Source: JAKAVN01 sp963796565
GTDB taxonomy: Bacteria > Desulfobacterota > Binatia > Binatales > Binataceae
Length of the DNA stretch: 64,000 nucleotides
Assembly (NCBI GenBank): GCA_963796565.1
Contig: CAWCMA010000003.1
Span: 62,001 to 126,000 of the forward strand
Direction: 5' to 3'
A program made the translations under genes and the position numbers. The notes below the pieces were generated by a model. It searched no databases and was not told the origin of the DNA. It saw only the letters and a list, made by a program, of their open reading frames with translations. Below are positions 1-9,136 of this stretch, in pieces (positions within the stretch are counted from its first letter, which is position 1; every line of letters begins with the position of its first letter).

Positions 1-236
1 CGCGCGAGCCGCTCCAGGATGATGGCGGCCTGCTCGACTTCGCGATCTCCGATTCCGGGTTGGGCGATTGAACTTGGGCCAATTTGCACGTCAGCGGCGG
101 CGGACTGTGCGTACGCGCGCTCCGCTCCAATCGTTGCCAAGATGGTCGCCGCTAGCATCGCGACTGCGACGGCAGAGGCGATCCACCGGGGAATTTGACG
201 GCTGGCGCGCCTGGACAATAGAACGAGACTGTTCAC
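1..236 (-). CDS. Partial gene: N-terminus of an exported protein
   Basis: This reading frame enters from the left edge and its 5' end lies in the window. It begins with GTG at 236, the first possible start after an in-frame TGA. The 78 visible residues open with a basic n-region (several Arg before residue 18). A hydrophobic core (AVAVAMLAATILATIGA) and an AYA-Q type cleavage site near residue 44 follow. That is a Sec signal peptide, so the product is periplasmic or secreted. After cleavage the chain reads AAADVQIGPSSIAQ and becomes charged. I see no strong Shine-Dalgarno. The family cannot be named from this fragment. It is divergent from the VOC gene that starts at 277. Confidence 0.5.
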   Translation of the reverse strand, partial: MNSLVLLSRRASRQIPRWIASAVAVAMLAATILATIGAERAYAQSAAADVQIGPSSIAQPGIGDREVEQAAIILERLA

Positions 237-276
237 GATTACGCATCATTCGACCAGAGTGCGGAGGGTAAAGGCA

Positions 277-738
277 ATGCGTGGAATTTCGCACGTCGCG
301 ATCGGCGTCAGCGACATGGAGCGCTCCCTGCGCTTCTATCGCGATCTGCTGGGGCTGACCGTGAGTCTGGACAAGGAAGAGCCGGTGCGCGGCTCGGAGC
401 GGCTGTTCGCCGACCCGGCGCAGAACCGCCGACGCGCTGTCTATCTCAAGTGGGCCGACGGTCCGGAAGCGGGCTTCGTCGTGCTCTCGCAGAAGCCGGG
501 AGAGCCGTCGGGCCGGCCGATTAAAATCGACCAGCTCGGGATTCATCATTTCGCGTTCTGGGTGAGCGACCTGCGCGAGCGCGTGGAGCGGCTCAAGTCG
601 GCGGGAGTTAAAATCCTTGTCGCTCCGTATGAGTCGGACTCGATCGCTTATGGCGAAGCGCCGGGCAAGAAGGTGCTGACCTGCCTGTTCGAGGATCCCG
701 ACGGGATAATCGTGCAATTCGATCAGCGGCTGGGCTAG
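277..738 (+). CDS. VOC (glyoxalase/bleomycin-resistance) family protein
   Basis: The product has 153 residues and one VOC module pair. The N-terminal strand reads RGISHVAIGVSDMERSLRFY and is followed by DLLGL. A second half begins GIHHFAFWVSDL near residue 88, and the protein ends with a DPDGIIVQFDQ strand near 145. His6 and the His pair near residue 90 are the candidate metal ligands. The position where many members carry Glu holds Gln (IVQF). I chose ATG 277 over an in-frame GTG at 259 because GGAGGG (263-268) sits 8 nt before it and the VOC fold starts there. The substrate is unknown. It stands alone, divergent from the exported-protein gene and convergent with the SGNH hydrolase. Confidence 0.85.
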   Translation: MRGISHVAIGVSDMERSLRFYRDLLGLTVSLDKEEPVRGSERLFADPAQNRRRAVYLKWADGPEAGFVVLSQKPGEPSGRPIKIDQLGIHHFAFWVSDLRERVERLKSAGVKILVAPYESDSIAYGEAPGKKVLTCLFEDPDGIIVQFDQRLG

Positions 739-758
739 GGCGGGGCGCAAATCGGTCG

Positions 759-780
759 GCGATGGGAGCGCTCCCATCGC
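759..780. terminator. Perfect 22-bp palindrome between convergent genes
   Basis: Bases 759-769 are the exact reverse complement of 770-780 (core GGGAGCGCTCCC). It lies 21 bp after the VOC stop. It has no T-run, so termination would be structure-only or factor-assisted. It is the first of three stacked hairpins in this junction. Confidence 0.45.
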
Positions 781-795
781 CACGGCGCGCATACT

Positions 796-840
796 GGGCG
801 AGGCGGCGGCGGGCGCCTCGCGCCCGCCGCCGCCTCGCCC
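796..840. terminator. 20-bp perfect GC hairpin, probable bidirectional terminator
   Basis: Arms 796-815 and 821-840 are exact reverse complements around a 5-nt loop (cctcg). The stem is almost pure G/C. It lies between the stop of the VOC gene (738) and the stop of the SGNH hydrolase (867, opposite strand). That is the expected place for a shared terminator, although no U-tract follows on either side. Confidence 0.5.
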
Positions 841-866
841 GCGCTCGGGAGAACGGCGGCGCGCCG

Positions 867-2108
867 CTACTGCGGCGTGTCGCCGTGTACCGGGCCAGCG
901 GGAGCGCCCGGCTCCCCGGGTGCTCCCGCTGGCCCGGCTGCGCAGCTCGCGCACTTGCCCGCCTTGAGCATCGTGCACAGCCGCTCGCCGATAAGCTCGC
1001 CGGCCACGCGATGGCCCTCGGCGTTCCAGTGGCCGAAGCCGATCTTGCTGTTCGCAAAGCCGTGCAGAAAAGCGTGATGCGCCTGGGCGTATTGGTACAG
1101 CGGCTCAGCCAGCGCCAGAACGTCGAAGCCGTCGCGCTCGCCGAGCGCGGCGATTCGGCGGTCGGGATAGAACAGATCGCTGACGCCGATTCGCTTCATG
1201 AAATTTTCGCGCACCGTGGGGTCGGGCCATACCTGGATGCTGGTGTCGAGCGTCACAGTCAGAAACGCCGCGCCGTGCTGGGCGGACTCGCGATGCGTCT
1301 CCTCGATCAGGTCGTCGGTTACCCGCCAGGCGTCGCGCCAGGCCGGCTCCGTGGGCGGCTTGTAAATGTCGTAGTTGATCGCGGCTTCGATAGGCAATTC
1401 GGCAGTCGGTTGCTGGTTATGGGTGCTTAAGATCGTCCATGCTCCGCCGAGCAGCGAGAGCATCCCGGCCTTGCGATAATCAAAGCGCGCCATGCACCAC
1501 AGGCGAAACGAGTTCGAGCCCTCGAACGGCCCTGCCAGCGCGAGCTTGCCGCCGCGCTCGACATAGAACGGCCGGCACAGATTACCTTCGAGCGTGACCG
1601 AGTTGTTGCGAACGTCGTTTCCGAGAAAAATCGCGAGCACCACTATGTCGGGGTGATAGGCCCATACTTTGTCGCGCAACGTCACCAATTCCTGCGTGGT
1701 GCCGTAGCCGTCGACGCCGAAGTTGAGCGCCTCGACGCGCCGCCCCTTGAGCAATGGGCACTGCGCGAGCTTGCGCGCCGCGACCGAAGCAAAGGTGTCC
1801 TCGTATGGCACCTGGATCGCCTCGGTATAGGAGTCGCCCAGCACCGCGATGCGAACGGTGCCGGGTGGCTTGAGCTTTGGGAAGTCGGGGCCGCGAAAGC
1901 CGTCGCTGTTGATCTCGACGTAGGCGGCGCCCTCGCGCCGATAGTAGCCCGTAGTGTTCGGCCGCAACCCCCACCCGCGCGCCTCGTCATAACAATAGAA
2001 GTAGGGAAAAAAATGGTTGGCGACTCGCACGCCGACCTCGGCGATCAGCCCCGCGCAGATCACGCCAAAGATGATCAGCACCACCGTGCCCATCGCTCTA
2101 CGAATCAT
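867..2108 (-). CDS. Membrane-anchored SGNH/GDSL hydrolase
   Basis: 413 residues. An N-terminal membrane anchor (residues 6-27, VVLIIFGVICAGLIAEVGV) puts the enzyme outside the cytoplasmic membrane. The SGNH domain shows block I GDSYTEA (nucleophile Ser93) and block III FLGNDVRN (163-165). A C-terminal GHWNAEGH stretch supplies the catalytic His. The Asp normally three residues before that His appears to be Gly, so the catalytic triad may be a dyad. The family deacylates lipids or removes acetyl groups from polysaccharides. The chain ends in a collagen-like Gly/Pro/Ala tail encoded by a long hairpin (891-936). Upstream 2109-2276 is shared with the divergent molybdenum hydroxylase operon. Confidence 0.8.
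   Translation of the reverse strand: MIRRAMGTVVLIIFGVICAGLIAEVGVRVANHFFPYFYCYDEARGWGLRPNTTGYYRREGAAYVEINSDGFRGPDFPKLKPPGTVRIAVLGDSYTEAIQVPYEDTFASVAARKLAQCPLLKGRRVEALNFGVDGYGTTQELVTLRDKVWAYHPDIVVLAIFLGNDVRNNSVTLEGNLCRPFYVERGGKLALAGPFEGSNSFRLWCMARFDYRKAGMLSLLGGAWTILSTHNQQPTAELPIEAAINYDIYKPPTEPAWRDAWRVTDDLIEETHRESAQHGAAFLTVTLDTSIQVWPDPTVRENFMKRIGVSDLFYPDRRIAALGERDGFDVLALAEPLYQYAQAHHAFLHGFANSKIGFGHWNAEGHRVAGELIGERLCTMLKAGKCASCAAGPAGAPGEPGAPAGPVHGDTPQ
891..936. repeat. 15-bp inverted repeat inside the 3' end of the SGNH gene
   Basis: Arms 891-905 and 922-936 are perfect reverse complements around a 16-nt loop that can itself fold. The structure encodes the GPAGAPGEPGAPAGP tail of the SGNH hydrolase. 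It is the third hairpin in the convergent junction and may act as a terminator for transcription arriving from the left. Confidence 0.7.
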
Positions 2109-2180
2109 CTGTTGAGTCCGTGGTAAATCCGTGTGTCCCGTGCCGCCGCGGCATAGTTGCGCGGCTGCCGGGCAGTCTCG

Positions 2181-2208
2181 TTGACGAAAATCGTTCTATC
2201 AACATAAC
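2181..2208 (+). promoter_or_regulatory. Candidate sigma-70 promoter of the molybdenum hydroxylase operon
   Basis: TTGACG at 2181-2186 is followed after 16 bp by CATAAC at 2203-2208. The -35 match is good (5 of 6) and the -10 match moderate (4 of 6). It lies about 70 bp before the large-subunit start and in the only AT-rich part of this divergent interval. Confidence 0.35.
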
Positions 2209-2276
2209 GTAGGCCCGGAGCGGATGGGAGAGCGTCCAGCCGCGGACGCGATTTCGAGACCGGACCGAACCGGACA

Positions 2277-4691
2277 ATGATGGCAAAGTGGGTCGGACAG
2301 CCGCTTAAGCGCATCGAAGATCCGCGCCTGTTGACCGGGCGCGGCGCGTTTGTTGCCGACCTGCCGCTCAAGCAACCATACGCCGCGGCGATTCTGCGCA
2401 GTCCCCATGCGCACGCGCGCATCCGTTCGATCGACGCCTCGGCCGCGCTGGGCGCGCCGGGAGTGGCTGGCGTTATAACCGGCGCCGACGTGCTCGCGCA
2501 TACTCAGCCTTTCGCGGTCGGCGTGCAGGCGCCGGTCAAATACTACTGCCTCGCGACCGACAAGGCGCGCTTCGTGGGAGAGCCGGTGGCGATGGTGATC
2601 GCGCGCGACCGTTACCTGGCCGAGGACGCGCTCGATCTTGTCCAGGTCGAATACGAACCGCTGCCGGCGGTGGTCGATCCCGAGGACGCGTTGAAGCCCG
2701 GCGCGCCAATTCTGCATGAGGCCGTGGGTTCCAACGAGGCGTGCCATCGCGAGATCGTCTACGGCGACGTCGATGGCGCTTTCGCCGGAGCCGACATCGT
2801 CATCCGTGAGCGCTTTCGCTATCCCAAGTATTCCTCGACGCCGATCGAAACCTACGGCGTGATCGCCGCCTACGATCCGAGCATCGGCGTTCTGACGATA
2901 ACCTCCAACTTCATGGGGCCGTTCATCCTGCACGGTCTGGTCGCGCGCGCCTTGGGACTGGCGGAGAACCGCTTGCGCTTCGTCGTGCCGCCGGACATCG
3001 GGGGCAGCTTCGGCATCAAGACCAGCATCTTTCCTTATCTTGCGCTGATGGGGCTTGCCGCGATGCGCATCGGCGTGACCGTGCGGTGGATCGAGGATCG
3101 CCGCGAGCATCTGCTGGCTTCCTCCAGCGGCGCGGACCGCGTCGCCTATCGCGAACTGGCCGCGCTCAACGACGGCACGATCGTCGCGATGCGCTCGCGA
3201 TGGTACGACAACGTCGGCGGTTACATTCGCAGCCCCGAGCCGGGATGCACCTTTCGTCCGATCGGGAACTGGGTGGGGCCGTACCGCTTCGCCAACCTTG
3301 CCGCCGACGCGCACGTCGTGATGACCAACAAGAGCCTTACCGGTCCGAATCGCGGTTACGCCTGCGGCCATCTCTATTTCGAAATTGAGCGGATGATCGA
3401 TCTGCTGGCGGAGCGCCTGGCCATGGATCCTGCCGAAGTGCGCAGGCGCAATTTCATCCAGGCCGATCAATTTCCGTATCGCACACCGTCGGGCGGACTT
3501 TACGATTCGGGCGACTACCCGGCCGCGTTCGAGCGGGCGCTCGAGACCGCCGGCTACCACGAACTACGCGAAGAGCAAAAGCGAGCGCGCGCCGCCGGGC
3601 GGCTTTACGGTGTGGGACTTGCCGTCGCGGTCGATCCGTCGGTGTCCAACATGGGCTACATCACGGTCGCACTCGACCCCGCGATACGTGCGCGTCCCGG
3701 TTATCTGCCCAAGTCGGGCGCGACCGAGAGCGCCACGGTCAAGATCGACCCGCTGGGCAAAGTGACCGCGATTCTCGGCACCGCGCCTCAGGGCCAGGGC
3801 CATCAGACGATCGTCGCGCAAATCGTCGCCGACGAACTCGGCCTTGCGCCCGGCGACATCACGGTGGTCGACGAGATGGATACTTTCACGCGCGTATGGG
3901 GAATTTCGTCGGGCACCTATTCGAGCCGCTTCGGCGCGGTCGGCACCAGCGCGGCGGCGCTCGCCGCGCGCAAGCTCAAGGACAAGCTCATGCGGCTCGC
4001 CTCGGCGCTGACCGAGACGCCTGTCGAGAGTCTGGTCTTAACGGACGGACGCGTGACGATGCGTGACAACGGCGGCCGCGGGTTGACGCTGAAGGAATTG
4101 GCCGGGCGCGCGTATTGGAACACGCAAGTGCTGCCGCCCGGGATGGAACCGGGGCTCGAGGCGACCGCGGTGTTCGGCTTTCCGCTGGCCGACAGTCCCG
4201 ACGCGCAGGACCGCGTAAATTCGTCGAATACCTACGGCTTCATCGCCGAAGTCATGGCGGTCGAAGTCGATCCCGAGACCGCCGAAATCAAAATTCTGCG
4301 CTACGTCACAGTCCACGACGCCGGCGTGATCATCAATCCGCTAATCGCCGAGGGCCAGATCGTCGGCGGCGCATTGCACGGATTGGGCGGCGCGTTATGG
4401 GAAGAGCTGGTTTACGATTCCGAGGGGCAATTCCTCGCGGGCACTTTCATGGATTACCTGGTGCCATCGGCGAGCCAGGCGCCGACGGTCGAAGTCGGGC
4501 ATCTTGCGAGCGCGTCGCCGTTCACCACGCTCGGCGCGAAGGGCTTGGGCGAGGCGAGTTCGATGACCGCGCCGGCGGCGGTTGCCAACGCCGTGAGCGA
4601 CGCGCTCGCGCCACTGGGCGTGCGGATAACCGAGTTGCCGATCACGCCGAGCCGGCTGTGGCATCTGCTCGAGGCCGCGCGCCGGAAGTAG
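2277..4691 (+). CDS. Molybdenum hydroxylase large subunit (xanthine dehydrogenase/CoxL family)
   Basis: 804 residues, the usual size for the Mo-molybdopterin cytosine dinucleotide subunit. Cofactor and active-site landmarks are present: GGSFGIK near residue 242, QGQGH near 504 and a C-terminal GLGEASSM near 756. The last carries the catalytic base Glu. The active-site loop, which reads AYxCSFR in true CO dehydrogenases and AYRGAGR in most other hydroxylases, is here NRGYACGH (about 354-361). CO oxidation is therefore unlikely and the substrate is open. The start is ATG 2277, with ATG 2280 equally possible, and no clear Shine-Dalgarno. The FAD subunit follows after 2 bp, so the three subunits form one operon. 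The next gene but two is an aryl-CoA ligase, which hints at an aromatic or heteroaromatic substrate. Confidence 0.88.
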   Translation: MMAKWVGQPLKRIEDPRLLTGRGAFVADLPLKQPYAAAILRSPHAHARIRSIDASAALGAPGVAGVITGADVLAHTQPFAVGVQAPVKYYCLATDKARFVGEPVAMVIARDRYLAEDALDLVQVEYEPLPAVVDPEDALKPGAPILHEAVGSNEACHREIVYGDVDGAFAGADIVIRERFRYPKYSSTPIETYGVIAAYDPSIGVLTITSNFMGPFILHGLVARALGLAENRLRFVVPPDIGGSFGIKTSIFPYLALMGLAAMRIGVTVRWIEDRREHLLASSSGADRVAYRELAALNDGTIVAMRSRWYDNVGGYIRSPEPGCTFRPIGNWVGPYRFANLAADAHVVMTNKSLTGPNRGYACGHLYFEIERMIDLLAERLAMDPAEVRRRNFIQADQFPYRTPSGGLYDSGDYPAAFERALETAGYHELREEQKRARAAGRLYGVGLAVAVDPSVSNMGYITVALDPAIRARPGYLPKSGATESATVKIDPLGKVTAILGTAPQGQGHQTIVAQIVADELGLAPGDITVVDEMDTFTRVWGISSGTYSSRFGAVGTSAAALAARKLKDKLMRLASALTETPVESLVLTDGRVTMRDNGGRGLTLKELAGRAYWNTQVLPPGMEPGLEATAVFGFPLADSPDAQDRVNSSNTYGFIAEVMAVEVDPETAEIKILRYVTVHDAGVIINPLIAEGQIVGGALHGLGGALWEELVYDSEGQFLAGTFMDYLVPSASQAPTVEVGHLASASPFTTLGAKGLGEASSMTAPAAVANAVSDALAPLGVRITELPITPSRLWHLLEAARRK

Positions 4692-4693
4692 CC

Positions 4694-5578
4694 ATGAAAC
4701 CGCCGCCATTCGATTACCGTGCGCCGGCCAGCGCCGCCGAGGCGCTCGAATTGCTCGGCCGCTACGGCACCGATGCGCGCCTGCTCGCCGGCGGGCAGAG
4801 CCTGGTGCCGCTGCTCAACTTTCGACTGAGCGCGCCCGCAGTGATCGTGGATCTCAACCGCGCGGCGGATCTCGCGTACATCAAAGAGGACAATGGACGC
4901 GCGCGGCTGGGCGCGATGACGTGCCAGCGCGCGATCGAATTCTCGCCGTTGATCAGAAGCCGCTTGCCGCTGCTGGCGGAAGCGACGCGATGGGTCGGCC
5001 ATCTGCCGACCCGCACGCGCGGCACGATTGGCGGCAGCCTCGCGCACTCCGATCCGGCCGCCGAGTATCCCGCGGTGGCCGCGGCGCTCGATGCTGAGCT
5101 CGTGATCCGTGGCCCCGCTGCCGAGCGCGTGGTGCGCGCGACCGAGTTTTTCGTCGGCCTCATGACGACCGCGTTGCAGCCGGGTGAGATGCTGGTCGAA
5201 GTGCGGATGGCGGCACAGGCGCCCGATGCTGGATGGGCCTTCGAGGAGTTCAGCCGGCGCCCCGGCGACTTCGCTATAGTCGGGATTGCCGCGGTGCTGG
5301 ATGTGGAGGGCGATCGGTGCCGCTCGGCGCGGCTGGCCGCGTGCGGGGCCGGTCCGACTGCGATGCGTCTGCGCGGCGCGGAGGAAATTCTTGAGCAGAG
5401 CGGCATTGGCGATCGCCATATAAGTGACGCGGCGGCACGCGCTGCCGAGTTGGTCGATCCGGGCGCGGACCTGCATGCCTCGTCAGAATATCGTCGCCAT
5501 CTGACGCGCGTGCTGACGCGCCGGGCGCTTGTGCGCGCGGTCGAGCGGGCGCACAAGCGAGAAAATGCGCATGGCTGA
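4694..5578 (+). CDS. Molybdenum hydroxylase FAD-binding subunit (CoxM-like)
   Basis: 294 residues. It has the FAD-binding signatures of the medium subunit: LLAGGQSLVPLLNFRL near residues 33-48 and TIGGSLAHSDPAAEYP near 113-128. CO-dehydrogenase-type C-terminal domain features follow. It passes electrons from the iron-sulfur subunit to FAD and on to an external acceptor. I chose ATG 4694, 2 bp after the large-subunit stop, because the fold begins FDYRAPASAAEAL there. The extra cysteine-rich insertion that carries a [4Fe-4S] cluster in 4-hydroxybenzoyl-CoA reductase is absent. Only three scattered cysteines are present. The gene overlaps the small subunit by 8 bp, indicating coupled translation. 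Confidence 0.88.
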   Translation: MKPPPFDYRAPASAAEALELLGRYGTDARLLAGGQSLVPLLNFRLSAPAVIVDLNRAADLAYIKEDNGRARLGAMTCQRAIEFSPLIRSRLPLLAEATRWVGHLPTRTRGTIGGSLAHSDPAAEYPAVAAALDAELVIRGPAAERVVRATEFFVGLMTTALQPGEMLVEVRMAAQAPDAGWAFEEFSRRPGDFAIVGIAAVLDVEGDRCRSARLAACGAGPTAMRLRGAEEILEQSGIGDRHISDAAARAAELVDPGADLHASSEYRRHLTRVLTRRALVRAVERAHKRENAHG

Positions 5579-6053
5579 GCCGATAAAAATTCGAATCGTC
5601 GTGAACGGGCGAGCGCGCGAGGGATGGACCGAGCCGCGCCGTTTGCTGGTCGATTTTTTGCGTGAGGATCTCGGGCTTACCGGCACGCACGTCGGATGCG
5701 AGCACGGGATTTGCGGTGCCTGCACGATCCTGTTTAACGGTGAAGCGGCGCGCTCGTGCCTGATGCTTGCGGTGCAGGCTGACAGCGCCGAATTGATGAC
5801 GGTCGAAGGGCTGGCGCGTGAGGACAAGATGCATCCGCTCCAGGAAGCATTCTGGGAGCATCACGGACTCCAGTGCGGCTTCTGCACACCGGGGATGCTG
5901 ATGACGGCGTATGATTTCCTGCGCGTCAACCCCGATCCGAGCGAGCAGGAGATTCGCGAGGCGCTCTCCGCGGTGCTTTGCCGGTGCACTGGATATCGGG
6001 GGATCGTGCGCGCGGTGAAAGCGGCAGCGGAGCGGATGCGCTCGGCGGGATGA
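5571..6053 (+). CDS. Molybdenum hydroxylase [2Fe-2S] subunit (CoxS-like)
   Basis: 160 residues with the two iron-sulfur domains of this family. The plant-type ferredoxin domain has Cys43, Cys48, Cys51 and Cys63 (GCEHGICGACT). The helical domain has Cys102, Cys105, Cys137 and Cys139 (QCGFCTPG and CRCTGY). Electrons pass from the Mo site through both clusters to the FAD subunit. ATG 5571 is preferred, with GAGAAA about 8 nt upstream. ATG 5565 is an alternative that adds two residues. The start overlaps the end of the FAD gene. This closes a large-medium-small operon, the usual CoxL-type content in an L-M-S order. Confidence 0.92.
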   Translation: MAEPIKIRIVVNGRAREGWTEPRRLLVDFLREDLGLTGTHVGCEHGICGACTILFNGEAARSCLMLAVQADSAELMTVEGLAREDKMHPLQEAFWEHHGLQCGFCTPGMLMTAYDFLRVNPDPSEQEIREALSAVLCRCTGYRGIVRAVKAAAERMRSAG

Positions 6054-6090
6054 GCCGACGCGGGCACGAATCACACGCGCCAGGCGCATA

Positions 6091-7697
6091 ATGAATTCGA
6101 CGATGAGTCCCCAAGCGACGAGCGCTCGCGGCTACCTCGAAATTCCCGAGCAGCTCAATATCGCGAGCTACGTCGTCGATCGCCACGTCGAGGAAGGACG
6201 AGGTGCACGCGTCGCCGCATGGGCCGACGGCCGCGCGTACACCTTCGCCGATCTTCGCGCGCTCACCAACCGCTTCGCCAACGTGTTGTGCGCGCTGGGC
6301 GTCGGCCATGGCGATCACGTGATGCTGCGGCTCGGCACCAACCTCGACACGCTGATTGCGATCCTGGGCACGATCAAGGCCGGCGCGATCGTAATTCCGA
6401 CCAGCTTCCTTTTTCGCGATCACGAGGTCGAAAAGATTCTGCTCAACAGCGAGGCGGTGGTCGCCGTCTCGACGCGCGAATTGCTCGGCCCGATCGAAGC
6501 GGTGAGCCGGCGCACGCCGATGCTCCGTCACATTATCCTGGCCGGCGCGGATGCCGCCGATGGCGACGGCCGGCGCACGCTTTCGTGGGAGCGCATGATG
6601 GCTGAGGCGTCGCCTGAGTTTGCGCCCGCAAGGACCCATCGCGACCAGCCAGCATTCGTGATCTACACCTCGGGCACTACCGGCGATCCCAAGGGCGTCC
6701 AGCAGGCCCATCGATGGTTAATCGGGGCGGGCGACCCGTACAACCGCGAGATGGTGCGGATGAGCGCGGATGACGTCTGTTATCAGCCACAGGATTGGTC
6801 GTTCATCTATCCGCTCGGTTCCGGATGCCTGTATCCGCTGATGGAGGGCGCGGCGATCGTGGTGCCGCACGGCCGTTTCACGCCCGAGGCCGCGTTCGAA
6901 ACCATCGAGCGCCATCGCGTGACCATTTTCGCCGCGGTGCCGACGATCTACCGGATGATGCTCGCGCTGCCCGACGCGGAGCGTCGCTACCGGCTCGACT
7001 CATTGCGCGCCTGCGTCAGCGCGGGCGAGGCGCTGCCCGCCGACACGTTCAACGAATTTCGCCGCCGCTTCGGCGTGACGATCTACGATGGTATCGGCCA
7101 GACCGAAACGCACATTTTTATCGGCAACCGGATCGGAATGGAGATCAGGCCGGGTTCGATGGGCAAGCCGCTTACGGGCTATGAGGCCGCGATCCTCGAC
7201 GATGCAGGGCATGAACAAAAGCGCGGCGAGCCGGGCCATCTGGTGCTCCGCAGCGGCCATCCCGGCCTCACGCTCGGCTATCGCAAAGCGGCGGCGCGAT
7301 GGGCCGCGGTCAACCGCGACGGATGGTACTACACGCAGGACATCGCGTACGTCGATGCCGACGGCTACTTCTGGTACGTCTCCCGCGCCGACGATCTGAT
7401 AAAAAGCCGCGCCTACCTGATCTCACCCAAGGAGGTCGAGTCGGCGCTGCTGGAGCACCCGGCGGTGCTCGAAGCGGCGGTGGTGGGGATTCCCGATCCG
7501 CAGATTGGTGCGCGCGTGAAAGGTTTCGTCGCGCTGCGGGTGGGACATGCGGCGTCCTACGCGCTGGCCGAGGAAATCCGCAACTACGTGCGCGGCGTGA
7601 TCGCGCCCTACAAGGTGCCGCACCAAATTGAATTTATGGCGGAGCTGCCCAAGACTCCAAACGGCAAAATTCTGCGCCGCGCGCTCCGCGACCGCGG

Positions 7698-7701
<4 letters not shown>
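6091..7701 (+). CDS. Aryl-CoA ligase, probably benzoate-CoA ligase type
   Basis: 536 residues, class I adenylate-forming enzyme that makes an acyl-CoA from an acid, ATP and CoA. The ATP loop YTSGTTGDPKG is at about 191-201, the A5 motif GIGQTET near 335, and the A7-A8 region DGWYYTQDI / SRADDLIKSRAYLISP near 410-450. The catalytic lysine sits in TPNGKILRR near 528. The SRADD-IKS block followed by PKEVESALLEHPAV is typical of benzoate and 2-aminobenzoate ligases. Facing boxB and boxC makes benzoate or a close analogue the likely substrate, but specificity residues are not decided here. The start is ATG 6091 or ATG 6103. It is 37 bp behind the molybdenum hydroxylase operon and its stop overlaps that of boxB. 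Confidence 0.82.
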
Positions 7702-9095
<1,394 letters not shown>

Positions 9096-9136
9096 GGCGG
9101 AAACTCCGGCGCGCCGCGACCGGCGCGCGAATTGGC

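Noticed and set aside
2277..6053. Molybdenum triad as 4-hydroxybenzoyl-CoA reductase (would fit next to a benzoate pathway)
   Set aside because: The FAD subunit lacks the cysteine-rich insertion that binds the extra [4Fe-4S] cluster; only three unrelated cysteines are present.
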